From Epiperipatus broadwayi (Eukaryota; Onychophora; Udeonychophora; Euonychophora; Peripatidae): DNA of 64,000 nucleotides. This document shows positions 11,540-23,080 of the stretch, in pieces. A program made the translations under genes and the position numbers. Location of the stretch: contig JAQFVV010006311.1 in NCBI GenBank assembly GCA_028023455.1, positions 1,780,147 through 1,844,146 of the forward strand, in the 5' to 3' direction. The first letter of the stretch is position 1; the number at the start of each line of letters is the position of its first letter. Below the pieces are notes generated by a model. That model saw nothing but the letters and a program-made list of their open reading frames with translations, was not told the DNA's origin and did not search any database.

Positions 11540-11770
11540 ATGGATGTCTGAAAATTTCAGATTTTCTACTTAATAGTTATCCATTAGATAAAGTGCTGGG
11601 CTTGTCCTGGTATTCTAATGCTTGAATATCCTAGCACCTCACTGAGGAAGCCAGAGTCTGAAACTGGTCTGGGGTTAGGGATATTCTGCAAAGCTTGTTA
11701 AGAGCTTATATGCATGCTCTTTATATAATATTTGTAATACAAGCTTGGTTTAATTAGATCATGTGACATC
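11540..11770 (+). mobile_element. Family B hammerhead repeat
   Basis: Plus-strand copy of the family also seen at 4.97, 52.92 and 53.5-53.9 kb. It is preceded from about 11440 by a block (TTAATAGCTTTAGCAATATA) that is also linked to the 53.7-kb copies, so the original unit is longer than the hammerhead core. No coding sequence. Confidence 0.7.
11636..11675 (+). ncRNA. Hammerhead ribozyme-like motif (family B)
   Basis: CTGAGGA (11642-11648), GAAA (11660-11663), short stem III ACTGGT and triplet GTC with predicted cleavage after 11669. Stem I pairs ACCTCA (11636-11641) with TGGGGT (11670-11675) over six pairs. Stem II (11649-11659) keeps A-T, G-C and C-G with one mismatch. The core residues are intact. 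Confidence 0.6.
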
Positions 11771-11990
11771 TGACTTGATTTTTTTTTTAAATTATGTATG
11801 TTATACTTAATATAATTTATTTCATATAAAATGAACCAAAACAGATATATAAAAATATTATTGTAATAATATTTTTTAATTATATTTACTGTAATTCTTT
11901 CTTCTTCTTTTGTCAAATATTAATTTATTCTTTTGATTTTGAATTGAAAGACATTTATGATTAGATTAATTCAAAATAATGTATTTATAA

Positions 11991-12487
11991 ATTGGACTAC
12001 TTCCATTATCTAATATAAAGTATTGAATGTCTTTAAAAAAAATTAACTTTATTTAAATTTTCAAAATATATTCAACTGTTAATAATAGCACACAGGTTAG
12101 TATACACAGTGTTTTGGGAGGTATTATTCTCTTCCTCAGGTGTTGCTAGCCTGATCAGTGACAGTACTAGTATGCAAATCGAACCTGGATCCTTAGGTTC
12201 TTGAATATTGAATTTTAAGGTAATTCTCTAACCTCTTTGGTAGGGTGGCTCAGTTGGTTAAAGCATTATCTTAAAATTCAATATTCATGAATCTAAGGGT
12301 CCAGGTTCAATTCCCATGCTAATGCTGTCAATTTGTCAGGTCAGCAACTCTTAAACAGGGAGTCATTGTGTGTATATTAACCTGTGTGCTATTCCTAACA
12401 GTTGAATGTACTTTGAAAATTTAAATAAACTTAAAATGTTTTTAAAGACATTCAACACTTTATATTAGATGATGGAAATAGTCCAAT
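11991..12487. mobile_element. Foldback MITE family D with tRNA-like centre
   Basis: Long inverted arms begin ATTGGACTACTTCCATTATC and end with the complement; the arms run at least to a shared AACCTGTGTGCTATT block. The centre contains a tRNA-like sequence. A second copy lies at 55.79-56.52 kb. Homology between the copies continues about 40 bp past the right arm (CCATCATCATAAACCTTCA), so the true end is nearer 12525. No transposase. Confidence 0.7.
12240..12316 (+). other. tRNA-derived sequence (pol III boxes) inside foldback
   Basis: TGGCTCAGTTGG (12246-12257) matches the tRNA A-box consensus and GGTTCAATTCC (12304-12314) the B box, 46 bases apart. The sequence does not fold into a full cloverleaf that I could confirm, and part of it is repeated in inverted form at about 12175-12240. 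It is more likely a SINE or captured tRNA fragment than a functional tRNA gene. Confidence 0.45.
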
Positions 12488-12529
12488 ACAACTAAAATAC
12501 CATCATCATAAACCTTCAGGAAAACATTC

Positions 12530-15400
12530 AAAATATTATTTAACTAGAATTTTTTGGTGAACCTTCTGAATTCAAATCAAACAAGCTTTACATTTATATG
12601 AGATAAGGGAACTATATAGTTGTTACTGAAAGTAAATATAAATAAAAGTATGTCATAATACTTATATTTTTATATATGAATCATAATTCTTATATCTATT
12701 GAAGAACATAATTTGTAATTGGAAATAAATAAAACTTGATTATATTTTCAGTGATAATCTTGAGCATGCACATATGAATATAGTAAAATATGTTAATATT
12801 TTTTTGCTCTTTCCTCATTATAAATCATTCTTCCATTCCATTAAATTTAAATGCATCTTAAATTTTTTTTATAGTGAAAACTTATTTTTAATATGTGTGC
12901 AATGCATGTAACATTATATAATATCACTATTATATGTTAATAATTTTTAGAATAGTTCTTTTTTTTAATTGAAGTCAACCCAGAAAACATTAAATTGATA
13001 TTAGAAAAAATATTATCATAAAAAATCCAAGAATCACTATTTTATAATTTTTTCATTTTTTAGTATGAAATCAAATTGAAGACTTAAGAGCATCAAATCA
13101 CCAAAATGAACTATAGATAGCCTAACTTTAATAAAACTTTATGGTATATTAAGAAAATACTCTTTATCTCTTCATTATTGAGTTGAAATGAAGCTGTAGT
13201 AATGCAGTAATTTTAGAATGTGTTATTTATCACCTTGATAAAATTTGTATGCAATAGAAAGTTTATTATATTTGTTAAGTTTTTTAATTGCATTTTGTTA
13301 GTTGAGTCTTTATCTTTTCATACTTTTATAATAACCTTTGATTTTTATTATTTTCTGATCAGTTTTTTTTTTTTTATATTTGGAATCAGAAATTCATTTC
13401 ATTCTTCTATTTCTTAATTCTGCAATATAATTCAATAAATCATGACATTTTAAAATATCTCTTTGAACTTGCTAATTCTCATTTCTTGACCTTAACTTTA
13501 TTGTGGGTGTAATTATTATTTTTTTAATCTTTGTTTTTAATTATTGGAGTTATTGTTTTTAATTATGTTATTAAATTAATTATATTATTACCATTATGTT
13601 TTTAATAAGATATGCAAATTGAAAAAAAAATACTGTTTTAGCAACAAAACAAATGAGATACCTTAAAATTAAATTATAAGTTAACAAAAGTATACATTTA
13701 GATTTTATTTTTCATATTTCATTTTGATATATATAAAGTTGCTGGAATAAACTATTAGTAGGGGGAAAAAATGATAAAACAAAACAAATAAACTACCATT
13801 TAATTTTATGTTAATTAATGTTAAAATAACAAACCATTTCTAAAAATAGAAAATAAGTTTTATGCTTAATTTTTATTTTTATTTTCTATCATCTTTCTTT
13901 TCTTCATATTTGTTTTATTGTCTTTCAAAGGTTACAACTTATGGATATATGTTATCTATACAGAAGCAGGTATATAACAATATTTGTATAATTTTAAAAG
14001 CAGATATAGCAACTAATTTTTTAAAGTGCTATGATTAAACAATAGCATTTAATCATCATCAGCCACAACTGTTAATTAACAATACTTACCATCATCTTCA
14101 TGGTGTATTTATTTTATTAACTATTTTTGATTTCATTTCAAGGAGATATTATTTTCATTAGTATACTGATTATTCAGAAATAAATATTTTTAATGGAGTT
14201 ATTGCATCATAATTTTAATTATGCCAGATAACTACTGAAACTGGTTAATTATTTTTGCTTTTTTTTTTTTTTGTAATTCAACTATAAATTGTTTTCTTCT
14301 TTTCTGAGCTAATATAGGTATATGTTGATTAAAAATAGTTTATTATGTTGCTTTTTATAAATTATCTTTTTTATAAATAGTCATGTTTTTAATTTATTGT
14401 ATAAATAAAGATAAGTATTTATTATATAAATATAGATAGTTAAATTTTTCAGAAGTATCTTTACAGAATATTCTCATCATCAGAAGATATTTAAAAGATA
14501 TTTAGAATAAAAATTTTTTTATAAATCTTATTTGAACTTCATATATAGTTTTTTTAAGCCTAGATAACTCTTAGCTAATCTATATACCATGTCAGAAAAT
14601 TTTTTCTTGGGAGAATTTATTTATGAAAGTAAATCAACTTGTGGTTAAGAAAAATAAACTTTTTAATAATGTATTAATATTACAGGAGGGGAGGGGGTGA
14701 TTTGTCAAATAATTAGTTAATTAAAGTATAATTTTGATATTTTTTAAAAAATTCCCCGCTTTTTTAAAAAAAACAACAACTTATTATTTCTTTCTTTGAG
14801 AGAAATAAATAAAAGTTTTTTAAAGAAAATGATTTTTTTTCTATTGTGAATATTACAAAGATTAAAATTTGAATCATGATTTAAAGAAAATGTAAGATAT
14901 GCAGTATTTTTAAAATTTGATAAATTTATTAAAACCACCATCCAGTCTCACTTATTACAAGCTAGCTATATTACTAATAATATAAATTATTTTATGAGCA
15001 ATTAATTTTCTAATTAGAAATCTTTAGCACTAGCTACTGAAAACAATACACATATGAAATTACATAAGAAAATCTCAAATTTTAGTTATTGTTTTTTTAA
15101 TTTTGGATAAAAGAATAATTTAGTCCAGCCACCCAATTTTTATATGCAATTAATATTTTTTCTCATAACAGTGCCTTCAAAATTTACTGTACCATTAATA
15201 AAGTAATTAAAATCTTTCTTAAGTTTTGACCACAAATTTATATAAATCTTAATATATAGATAACAAGCTTTGTTTGCAAAACCAATATTAACCTTCTACC
15301 TTTATAGGAGGAGTATTTTATAGCAAATATAGAGGCAACTGTAATCTAGAGATTTGACCTAAATAAACCTGAATATTGCAATATATATATATTTATTTGT
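12530..15400. other. AT-rich, no gene seen
   Basis: Long AT-rich stretch with homopolymers; the short open frames here have no recognisable motif and are as expected by chance. Nothing else noted apart from purine and pyrimidine runs. Confidence 0.5.
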
Positions 15401-16889
15401 AATGTACTGACATGAAAGTGTCAAATATAATAGAAGTTTTTTTTTGCCATTTTATAGTCAGTAAGATTTGTTCAGAGCTTATATGCTGACAATAGAATTT
15501 GTAAACATACTAACTTTGGTATTTTTTTCCCTCTGCCAACACCAGTCATGAATAAATAAAATATATTTCATAAAGTAGATAAGACAACATGTAACTAATA
15601 TATTATAGCTCTTTCTAACTCTAGCACATGTATTGTAAGTTAGGTAATTGTATGCAGTTACCACTATAAAGACAATCATTATAATATTATAAGTATACAT
15701 TATAATGTTTAAGATTGAGACCAACATTTAAGTTAATTAAAGAAATGAATTCCTTATTTCATATATGTCTTCATTTCCTAACTAAAAGGTAAAAATTGGC
15801 AAAAATGATAAACTTAGATAAATCCAATGAGTGAATAAATTGTCTAAATAAAAATATTGGCTAAATAAAAAATGTTATTATTAAAAAATTTACAATGTTG
15901 AAAATTAAGTCATTGGAAAAATTTGACACATCATACAAAGATAATTGGTTCTTGTAACTGGATAGAATAAAATTTTATTTTAATGCTAGTAACATTAGCA
16001 AAGTCTATTAAAGAGCATATGTGGTAGTGAGCATAATGATTCACCCACATATGAAGTATTGGAGTAATAGATTGCACTAAATTGAACTTTCAGAACTGTC
16101 TTATGAAAAAGCTATTGTTTACTATTGAATTGTTTTTATTTTAAAAGCACACATTGTATTTTCAAACTGATGAAATAGGTGAAACAGACAGGGTTTTGTA
16201 TTTTAGATATGCATGAACTGATACCTCTTGAGAATTCAGAACATTTTTGGAAGAGAAATTATGATTCACATATGAGATTACAGACTATGATCTAAGGTTC
16301 ATACTTCTGATGAATATGGAAATATTATTTGAATCAGCCCTAATATACTCAAAGCTTAGGGAGAAAAAATAAATTTAGCAAATGGTAGTTTAAGAATCCA
16401 TATCATTAAAGTGAAACTGAGTAATAGTATTTATCCAGAAAACTGGGCAAAAAAAAAACAAACAAACAAGCAGATGTTATTGTTGCATAACAGAGATCAA
16501 GGCCAAATATCATGCCAATTTAAAAATCCACACTGCATAAATTATGAGAAAATATCTATGTAGATTAAGGTGGTTTTAAGGAAAAAGAATGAAAGGAATA
16601 AATTAACAACAGATCTAACAATATCAAACATTAAAATGAAGTCACAAGAGAAAAATAATTGAAACCCAGATTTTTATCTTTGATTACCTAATACTTATGG
16701 AATTTGATTCAGATTCAGTATAATATCAAAGAAAACATACTCTGATATAAATAAGGGCAACAAAAATAAATTGAGACAAAAACAATAATGCATAATAAGT
16801 TTCCAGATAAACAACATGCTCATGTTGAGAAAAATTGAAGTAAAAATGTGCAATGGGAAATTTTAAGAAAATTTATTTTTAAATGATGT

Positions 16890-17680
16890 GAATTTATGAC
16901 AAGCATAATCTTTTGGGTAGAGATTGGTTTGAAAACCTGGGATAAAATAGTATCCCTTAACTAAACTGAATTTTTATCATTGTGCATGAAAAAGTATCCA
17001 GAAGGTTTTTAACAGAATAGAATGTTATAATGGATCTCCCATCTACTTGATAATAAGTATTTCCAACCAATCACTTTATTGCAGACACTTTAATTTATAT
17101 ATATATATTTTCACATTTTTTTCACTTTAATTCATAGAAGTGAAAAATAATTAAGGATCTCAACTATCTAGAATTGGAAGTTATCATATTCAAAAGAACT
17201 ACACCCATTATTATTTTTGTAAATAACAAATCTTGAATTTCTGAAGATTAGAAAAAAAACATTAGCACTAAAACGTTATCAATAAATAATTACACACCTC
17301 CATCAAATAAACAGAAAAGAAGTTCTCTGTATAACTGTTAATGAGTCAAGCAAAAATGTAGGCTATTGTTATACATAAAGGTTTGTACAAAGTTAATTGA
17401 ATGGTTTTTGAGATTGCAGTGATGTTGTGCAATATCTTCTAAGAGCTCTGTCATATTTTAATGATTTTCTTTTGGTTGGTAATGGGAAAAAATATCTTCA
17501 TGAAATTATAGAAATTAAATAAACAGGAATAACAATTTATCTTGGAAAATGTAAATTTGAAACACAATTATATTTTTTTTATTTCAAAGTTAACTTGAGG
17601 TGTTATTATTTCTTTAAATCAAATCAAGTGTTAGGCAATATTATTAAATGAGAGAATATTATGCATTTATGGAGATTTTA
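16890..17680 (+). pseudogene. pol: Gypsy protease-RT linker and reverse transcriptase, decayed
   Basis: Near 16910 the translation reads LLGRDWFENLGI, a hallmark of the region just before gypsy RT. Around 17420-17560 pieces resemble the RT stretch that contains the catalytic 'MDD' in intact elements (ELCHILMIFFW, then LENVNLKHN where 'LN..KC.F' is expected). Stops and frame changes interrupt it throughout; the catalytic aspartates are not preserved in one frame. Order and strand agree with the RNase H and integrase pieces downstream. Confidence 0.5.
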
Positions 17681-20679
17681 TTCCCGTAGATTGGAAGTAG
17701 TCAAACTCACTATAAAGGCTATTAAAAAGAAGGGAAAAATGAGTATGGGCAGAAAATAAAAGAAAGTATTAAAAAAATTAAATTTATTTTTAATAACACC
17801 ACATGACCACCACTTCTTATGCTTGTGTATAACTGTTGTTAAAACAGGCAAAACTTACTATATCTTGTAATGGTAAGAATTGTCCCTCCACATAACAAAA
17901 TCTAGAACACAGGCAAAATACACTAAAGCTGATCGAATCTGGATGCTGGGATCCAGAATCTGGCTAACATTCAATCCTTTCATCTCTGCTCAATGATCTA
18001 ATACCTTATGGATGATATCTCTCCACTTACACAGACTTTCAATTTAGCCATGGTCTGGCAGTCACCCAGGGTGGAACAAGAGACTCATAAATTAACTAAC
18101 TTAACACTGATTGGGTCAGATGTACACACATATGACTAAGTGATTAACTATGGAACCTAATAGAATGACCTACATATATATAATGATGTAAGTGCAAATC
18201 AATCTAGAGTTGGATAAAATGAACTCACGGACAATAAAGATACGAAAACGAGTTATATTTTAAATATTGTTAATTTAATAAAACAATAACAAATAGTAAA
18301 ACTAAAATATACAAAATTGTGTAATGTGAATGTGAAAGATTGCGCTCGCAGGTGTTACATAATTGAGATTATATGTTGCATGTTATCTCGTTATAAAGTG
18401 TTCAATCAAGTGTAGTGCGGTATTTAAGTTTATGCCTATATTAATATGCCAAATTTCTAGCTCTTGTGTAGTCTGCTAAATCATATGGAACTTAATAGCC
18501 AAAGTTATATAAATAACTTAATAGCGCTCCTGTGATGTCTATCTATACAAAGTTAAGTCGAGCACATAATTAGGCTCAGAGATACACAGGTTGGCGTGTT
18601 AACCTAGATTAGGATATACACTCATGCTAGATAAGCGTTTAATATAAAAGAGAGAGAAAACTGGTTTATTATAGGTTTACCTATATACTCTATGGCATAT
18701 ATCAAAATATTAATAAAGTTAGAAGGTGCGAATGGGTCATTACTCACGAGCTTCAGTCTCAAGGCTCGGTTGCCCTACAACTGCTCAACTTGGTACGAAT
18801 AGGAACATTAGTAGTTCAGGGAGTCAGATAAGCATTAATTATGAATAATCTGGGTCCTTGTGCCCTAGTTCTAAAATAGTGTGTTTTACCCGAACTAAGT
18901 GGACAAGTATGACCTCCGCCAGCAACTCATCAAGAATCATGCAGCAAGCGGATAATTGTACATTGTGTACTTAGTAAGGACACATCCGCAACTTATACAT
19001 ATATATCACAAATACGTAAAATTATATTAGCGTGCCCTAAAAATAGATAGCGTCTATTTACATATCTATACAACCCAGTTTTCAAATTTAGTATTTCAAA
19101 TTTACTATTAGGGACTAAATTAATTAGTAACCTAGTTTAAGATTATCACTTGCGTCTCAACATATATAAATCTAAGGAGGACAAAGCATATTTGCAGAAT
19201 AATTATGAATAAAACATTAAAATATGCTTTGAGAATATCTATGTGGCTAGTTCCTATGATGTACGAGTTACATATATAAATAGTTATAATTTATAACTAG
19301 AGTTAAGCAAGCTACATTTTTAACTAGAGAACGATTGATTATTAGAATATTAATACACAAAATTAATCAGTAAAATAATAACAACATGATCTCGAAACAG
19401 CGAGTGAGAAAAATAATAATTCAATTATTTAATATTTATTATAGCAAAGATTTGAAATTATCCTCGCAGATCAATAAGCTAAAATTATACTTATGAATAC
19501 TTGTGGTTTTGAGTTATTTGGCATATTAAATACATATAATATTAAAATGATAAAATTATAGAATAAATTGAATAGATTAGAAATAGGCATAAAAGACCGC
19601 AGAAAATTATACATTTAGTTTAAAATGGATTATCACAGTTTTACATTTTAAAAGAGAATTTAATATTATAAGTTTTACATTCAGACAAGAATTAAACATT
19701 AGCATTTAACAGCTTTCTTTGCAGATTTTAGAAAAGGTGTTTGTAAAGGTAGGTTTAGTAAATAGCTAGCTTTAAAATAAAGAATTGAAAATCACAATTT
19801 ATGAACAGAGCTCTGAGTGAAAATTTACCAGTCAGTTGTCTTCATTGCAGTTCTGGGCACTTGGGACGATGATAAGTTGACACTTTTGGCGATGATTAGA
19901 TATTAATGGAGAATCTTCTACCACGGGCTGCTTTGCTGAGGTGTGGCATTGTGTTTTATCGGACCAAAGTTTTTTCCTCTCCGGCAAGGGCAGGAGGCAG
20001 TGAGTTATGGTCTACTTTACCCCATCAATTTAAAGGTGAAACGAATATGGTTTTGGTTTACAATTCACTTATTAAATATAACTCCTTTTTTTCTGGCAAG
20101 CTTGTCCATAGCTGAAAAACCTATTACTTTATTTTAGAAAAACATATTTAATTACTAAAACTATTTGAAAAACCCTTTATTTTAGAAAAACATATTTAAT
20201 GATGACAACTAATTTAGATTTTGTTTTTCTACTTTTTCCCCCCTGCAGTTTATTGTGCCAACGCTATAAAATTCTGCGAATTGTCATTAAAATTTTAGAT
20301 TTATAAAATCAAGTTCATGCTATTTTAGGATTATTGTGTGACCTAATTTAAAAGTTGTTTACAAGAAAAACTAAGTTGCTTTGATAATTAGTAGAAAACT
20401 AATTTTATTACCATACCTGCAGAATAACAACAATGAAAATGGGTTTATATACATATGCGATTTCAGTAAGATAACCATAAAATTGACTAAATAATTTAGA
20501 CTAAAGTAAAAATCTTTTAAAATGAATACATATCTGTAATATATACATATACTATTAAATTAGAGACTTACCATTTGAATATATATATATAGCAATTTAA
20601 TGTTGTTTAAATGAGTACTCTGAGAGGGTTTAAATCTAGCATAGAGAGAGGTGTGGGGGTAAAATATGTGAAACAAGCA

Positions 20680-20965
20680 AGTGGATAAAACTGACTGTTT
20701 CAACATATTGCCACACACAGCAAGATAGAGTAATCAATGGATGCTAGAAGGCTTGTGCATCTAAGATCTAGGTGCAGTGCTCTCAGATCCAAGACTCCTC
20801 ACTGATAAAGGCCACAAGCCAGAAACTAGTCTGGGGATATTGGATGAGTAGGCACTAGATGGGGATTTTATGCACAAGCCTTCTGGCATCCATTGATTAC
20901 TCTAGCTTGTTGTGTGTGGCAATACGTATAGTGAGTTTTGCCTTTCTATTTTGTAATAGTCAGGA
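20680..20965 (+). mobile_element. Family A hammerhead foldback, complete
   Basis: The most complete family A copy: left arm about 20700-20760 (GAGTAATCAATGGATGCTAG), a core with a hammerhead motif and GATATTGGATGAGTAGGCAC, and a right arm 20868-20930. The core starts CTAAGATCTAGGTGCAGTGC, as in the 4.0-kb copy. The architecture is arm, ribozyme core, inverted arm, about 280 bp in total. It lies at the right edge of the insertion in the gypsy element. Confidence 0.75.
20796..20837 (+). ncRNA. Hammerhead ribozyme-like motif (family A)
   Basis: CTGATAA (20802-20808) has A at the position of the catalytic G8. Stem II is GGC (20810-20812) with GCC (20818-20820) around CACAA. GAAA is at 20822-20825, stem III is ACTAGT and the triplet GTC predicts cleavage after 20831. 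Stem I pairs TCCTCA with TGGGGA. The fold is preserved but the G8 change should inactivate it. Confidence 0.6.
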
Positions 20966-20989
20966 CTACAAATTTAAACCATTGACATC

Positions 20990-22500
20990 TTTCTAATAGA
21001 GGTACATATAGTGCTATCACATTGCAAACAAGATGATAAAAAGGAAAAATCTACAGTTTTTGCATTGTGTGTATTAAGCAAATCTCAGAATAATTTTTCA
21101 CAGACTGATGAATTAGCTTTAGCAATAATAAAAGGCTTTAAAAAATTTCATAATTGTATAGTTGTATGGTTGTCATTAATAGCCACAGTAAATGTCATCA
21201 AAAATGACTTAATGGTATAATCTGTTATCTGCATATATGTTAGATTTGGAAATAATTAAATGGGGAAAAATATTTTTTATGCAGATGTTTTAAAGTTATC
21301 TTGTAATAAAAAAAAATATGAAAAATCCATGTGGAAAAAATTCAAGATGATTGACATTAGTAATAGAAAATCTCTAAATAATGTCCAAAAATGAATAATC
21401 AGAGATCAGGGATATAAACAATTAATGAATTATATTAAGACGTGTTGGATAATTTTGGATCTGACATAGTGAATAATCTACTTTAAATAATTATATAATA
21501 TGATGGTAGAAAATGATTATTCCAGTAAAAGGGATAAGTAAGTGCTGATTTTTTTATACTAATATCATGGGCATCAAGAGAATGAAAAAATATTAATTTG
21601 ATCATACTCATGGGGACCAGGAGTAAACAAAAATATCAAGTTAATGGCTCCTGAATTTTGGTAAATGCCATTTGTCTGCCAAAGATCACAGTTGTATTGT
21701 GGTTTGAAGTCAAAGAGTTGTGGAATAAATATAGACCACAAAGATTTTTGGAAGAGAAAATATGTCTTAGTGGATGTATTTTCAAAGTCACTTGAAATTA
21801 TTAGAAGTCTTTGCTCAGCTATAATATTGCATTTGAGGTTCTAAGAAAATTGGGTAAACCTTGAAGTTACCCTTAGATAATTGTAACAAATAATTGCATG
21901 ACATATACTAGGTCAATTTAAAGAATTTTTTCAAAATAATACTATTAAAATATACAAGAACATCATTAAGTAGCTGATAGGCTGAGCATAATGGTTCAAG
22001 ATGCAAAAAAATATGTTTGAAAGATAACAAGCAATGGTTGGAATGTGGCCTTTATATTATTAATATAATGCAGGATACCAACAATTATACAAAGAAAATC
22101 TCTTTGCAGAGTTACTTATGAACAGAAAATTAAGAACAAAATTAACCTCAACACAAATAGTAGTAAACAAAAATGCTCACAGGAAAAATTATTTTCATAG
22201 GAATTCAGTAATAAAGTGCTTTTTCAGGAATTATTTTGTTAAATAAAAATGAGTATGTGCTAAAATAAAATATAAATTTGAAAAATTTTTGCAAATTGAT
22301 TTGCAGAGTCATTAGAAGGACTCAATACTGCTGTAATAAAAATCAATTATGTAAATTTGGTAGATAGATTTCATTTGTAGACCCATCAGAAAGATTCAAT
22401 ACAAATTGTCATAAAAATCAATTGAGTTATGATTAGGAATTAAGTATTTGTAACCATAGTGAATCTAGAGGTCAAAATCAGAATAAGCTAGTCTAGCAAC
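20990..22500 (+). pseudogene. pol: Gypsy RNase H and integrase, decayed
   Basis: From 21011 an open frame of 69 codons reads VFALCVLSKSQNNFSQTDEL followed by ALAIIKGFKKFHN, the conserved gypsy RNase H block (usual form 'FASRTLSKAEKNYSQ...ALAI..GVKKFH'). Farther on, pieces match integrase: GHQENEKI near 21570 (H2C2 region), WGPGVNKNI near 21615, a block near 21760 reading KYVLVDVFSKSLEI (core domain before the second acidic residue), and QFKEFFQNNTIK near 21915. Frames switch repeatedly. No intact catalytic triad. Confidence 0.65.
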
Positions 22501-23080
22501 AAGAACAGAGTTCATTGCTGCATGGAGTCCAATGTGAGCAATTCACCAAAAACTCAATTATTAGTCATCAAACACCCATCAGACAGTATATCAAAGAATA
22601 GATTGACTAGGAATCTAGAAACAAAAAACAAACAGTAAAAATTTAAGACCAGATTAAACTAGATCAAGAGGAGACCAGAGAATTAAGTAAGCGAGAAGTA
22701 TTATATTAATCTTTTTTTAAAGATAGGAAGTATAGAATGTACTATAACAAACGAATTAAAGTTCTGTATGGGATTTAAAATATTAACAGTTTCTTGTCAT
22801 TCCATAGTCAATAGTATTTGACTGTAATGATCACTGCCCCTGAAGTTATAGCCTAAGAATATATCTTTACTGCTGCTGACTTGTGGTATCTTTTTTGCCC
22901 TATCGTCACTGGTCATGAACAAGTAAAGTGTATTAGATTAAGTAGGCAAGATAATATGTAAGGCAGTATACTTCAGCCCTTTTAACCATCATAAAAATAA
23001 TCACTATAAAGTATAGGCTGAGGTTATAATTGTTAACTGAATAAATTTATTCATTCCTCAATCCAACAATTACTAAAGTC

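Larger units (their letters stand above)
17790..20985. mobile_element. Insertion splitting the old gypsy element
   Basis: RT homology stops near 17.7 kb and RNase H starts at 21.0 kb, so the 3.2 kb between is most simply an insertion or several. Its left edge (about 17800-17860) carries the outer arm of the family A repeat (AACAGGCAAAACTTACTATA) and its right edge (to about 20965) the inverted partner (TATAGTGAGTTTTGCC). The interior 18.1-20.1 kb is richer in CpG and may be a degenerate LTR or other transposon: AATAAAGATACGAAAACGAG at about 18232 is LTR-like, but no partner repeat or coding sequence was found. Confidence 0.4.
15405..23080 (+). mobile_element. Ancient Ty3/gypsy element, interrupted
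   Basis: Diverged direct repeats at about 15405-15780 and 22760-23080 (shared words around GTCATGAA(T/C)AA(A/G)TAAA) look like a pair of roughly 0.35-kb LTRs. Between them, in order on the plus strand, are decayed pieces of a gypsy pol: protease-RT linker, RT, RNase H and integrase. The RT part and the RNase H part are separated by a 3.2-kb insertion (about 17.79-20.98 kb). The LTR divergence and the many stops make this the oldest LTR element in the window. The ends are approximate. Confidence 0.6.
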
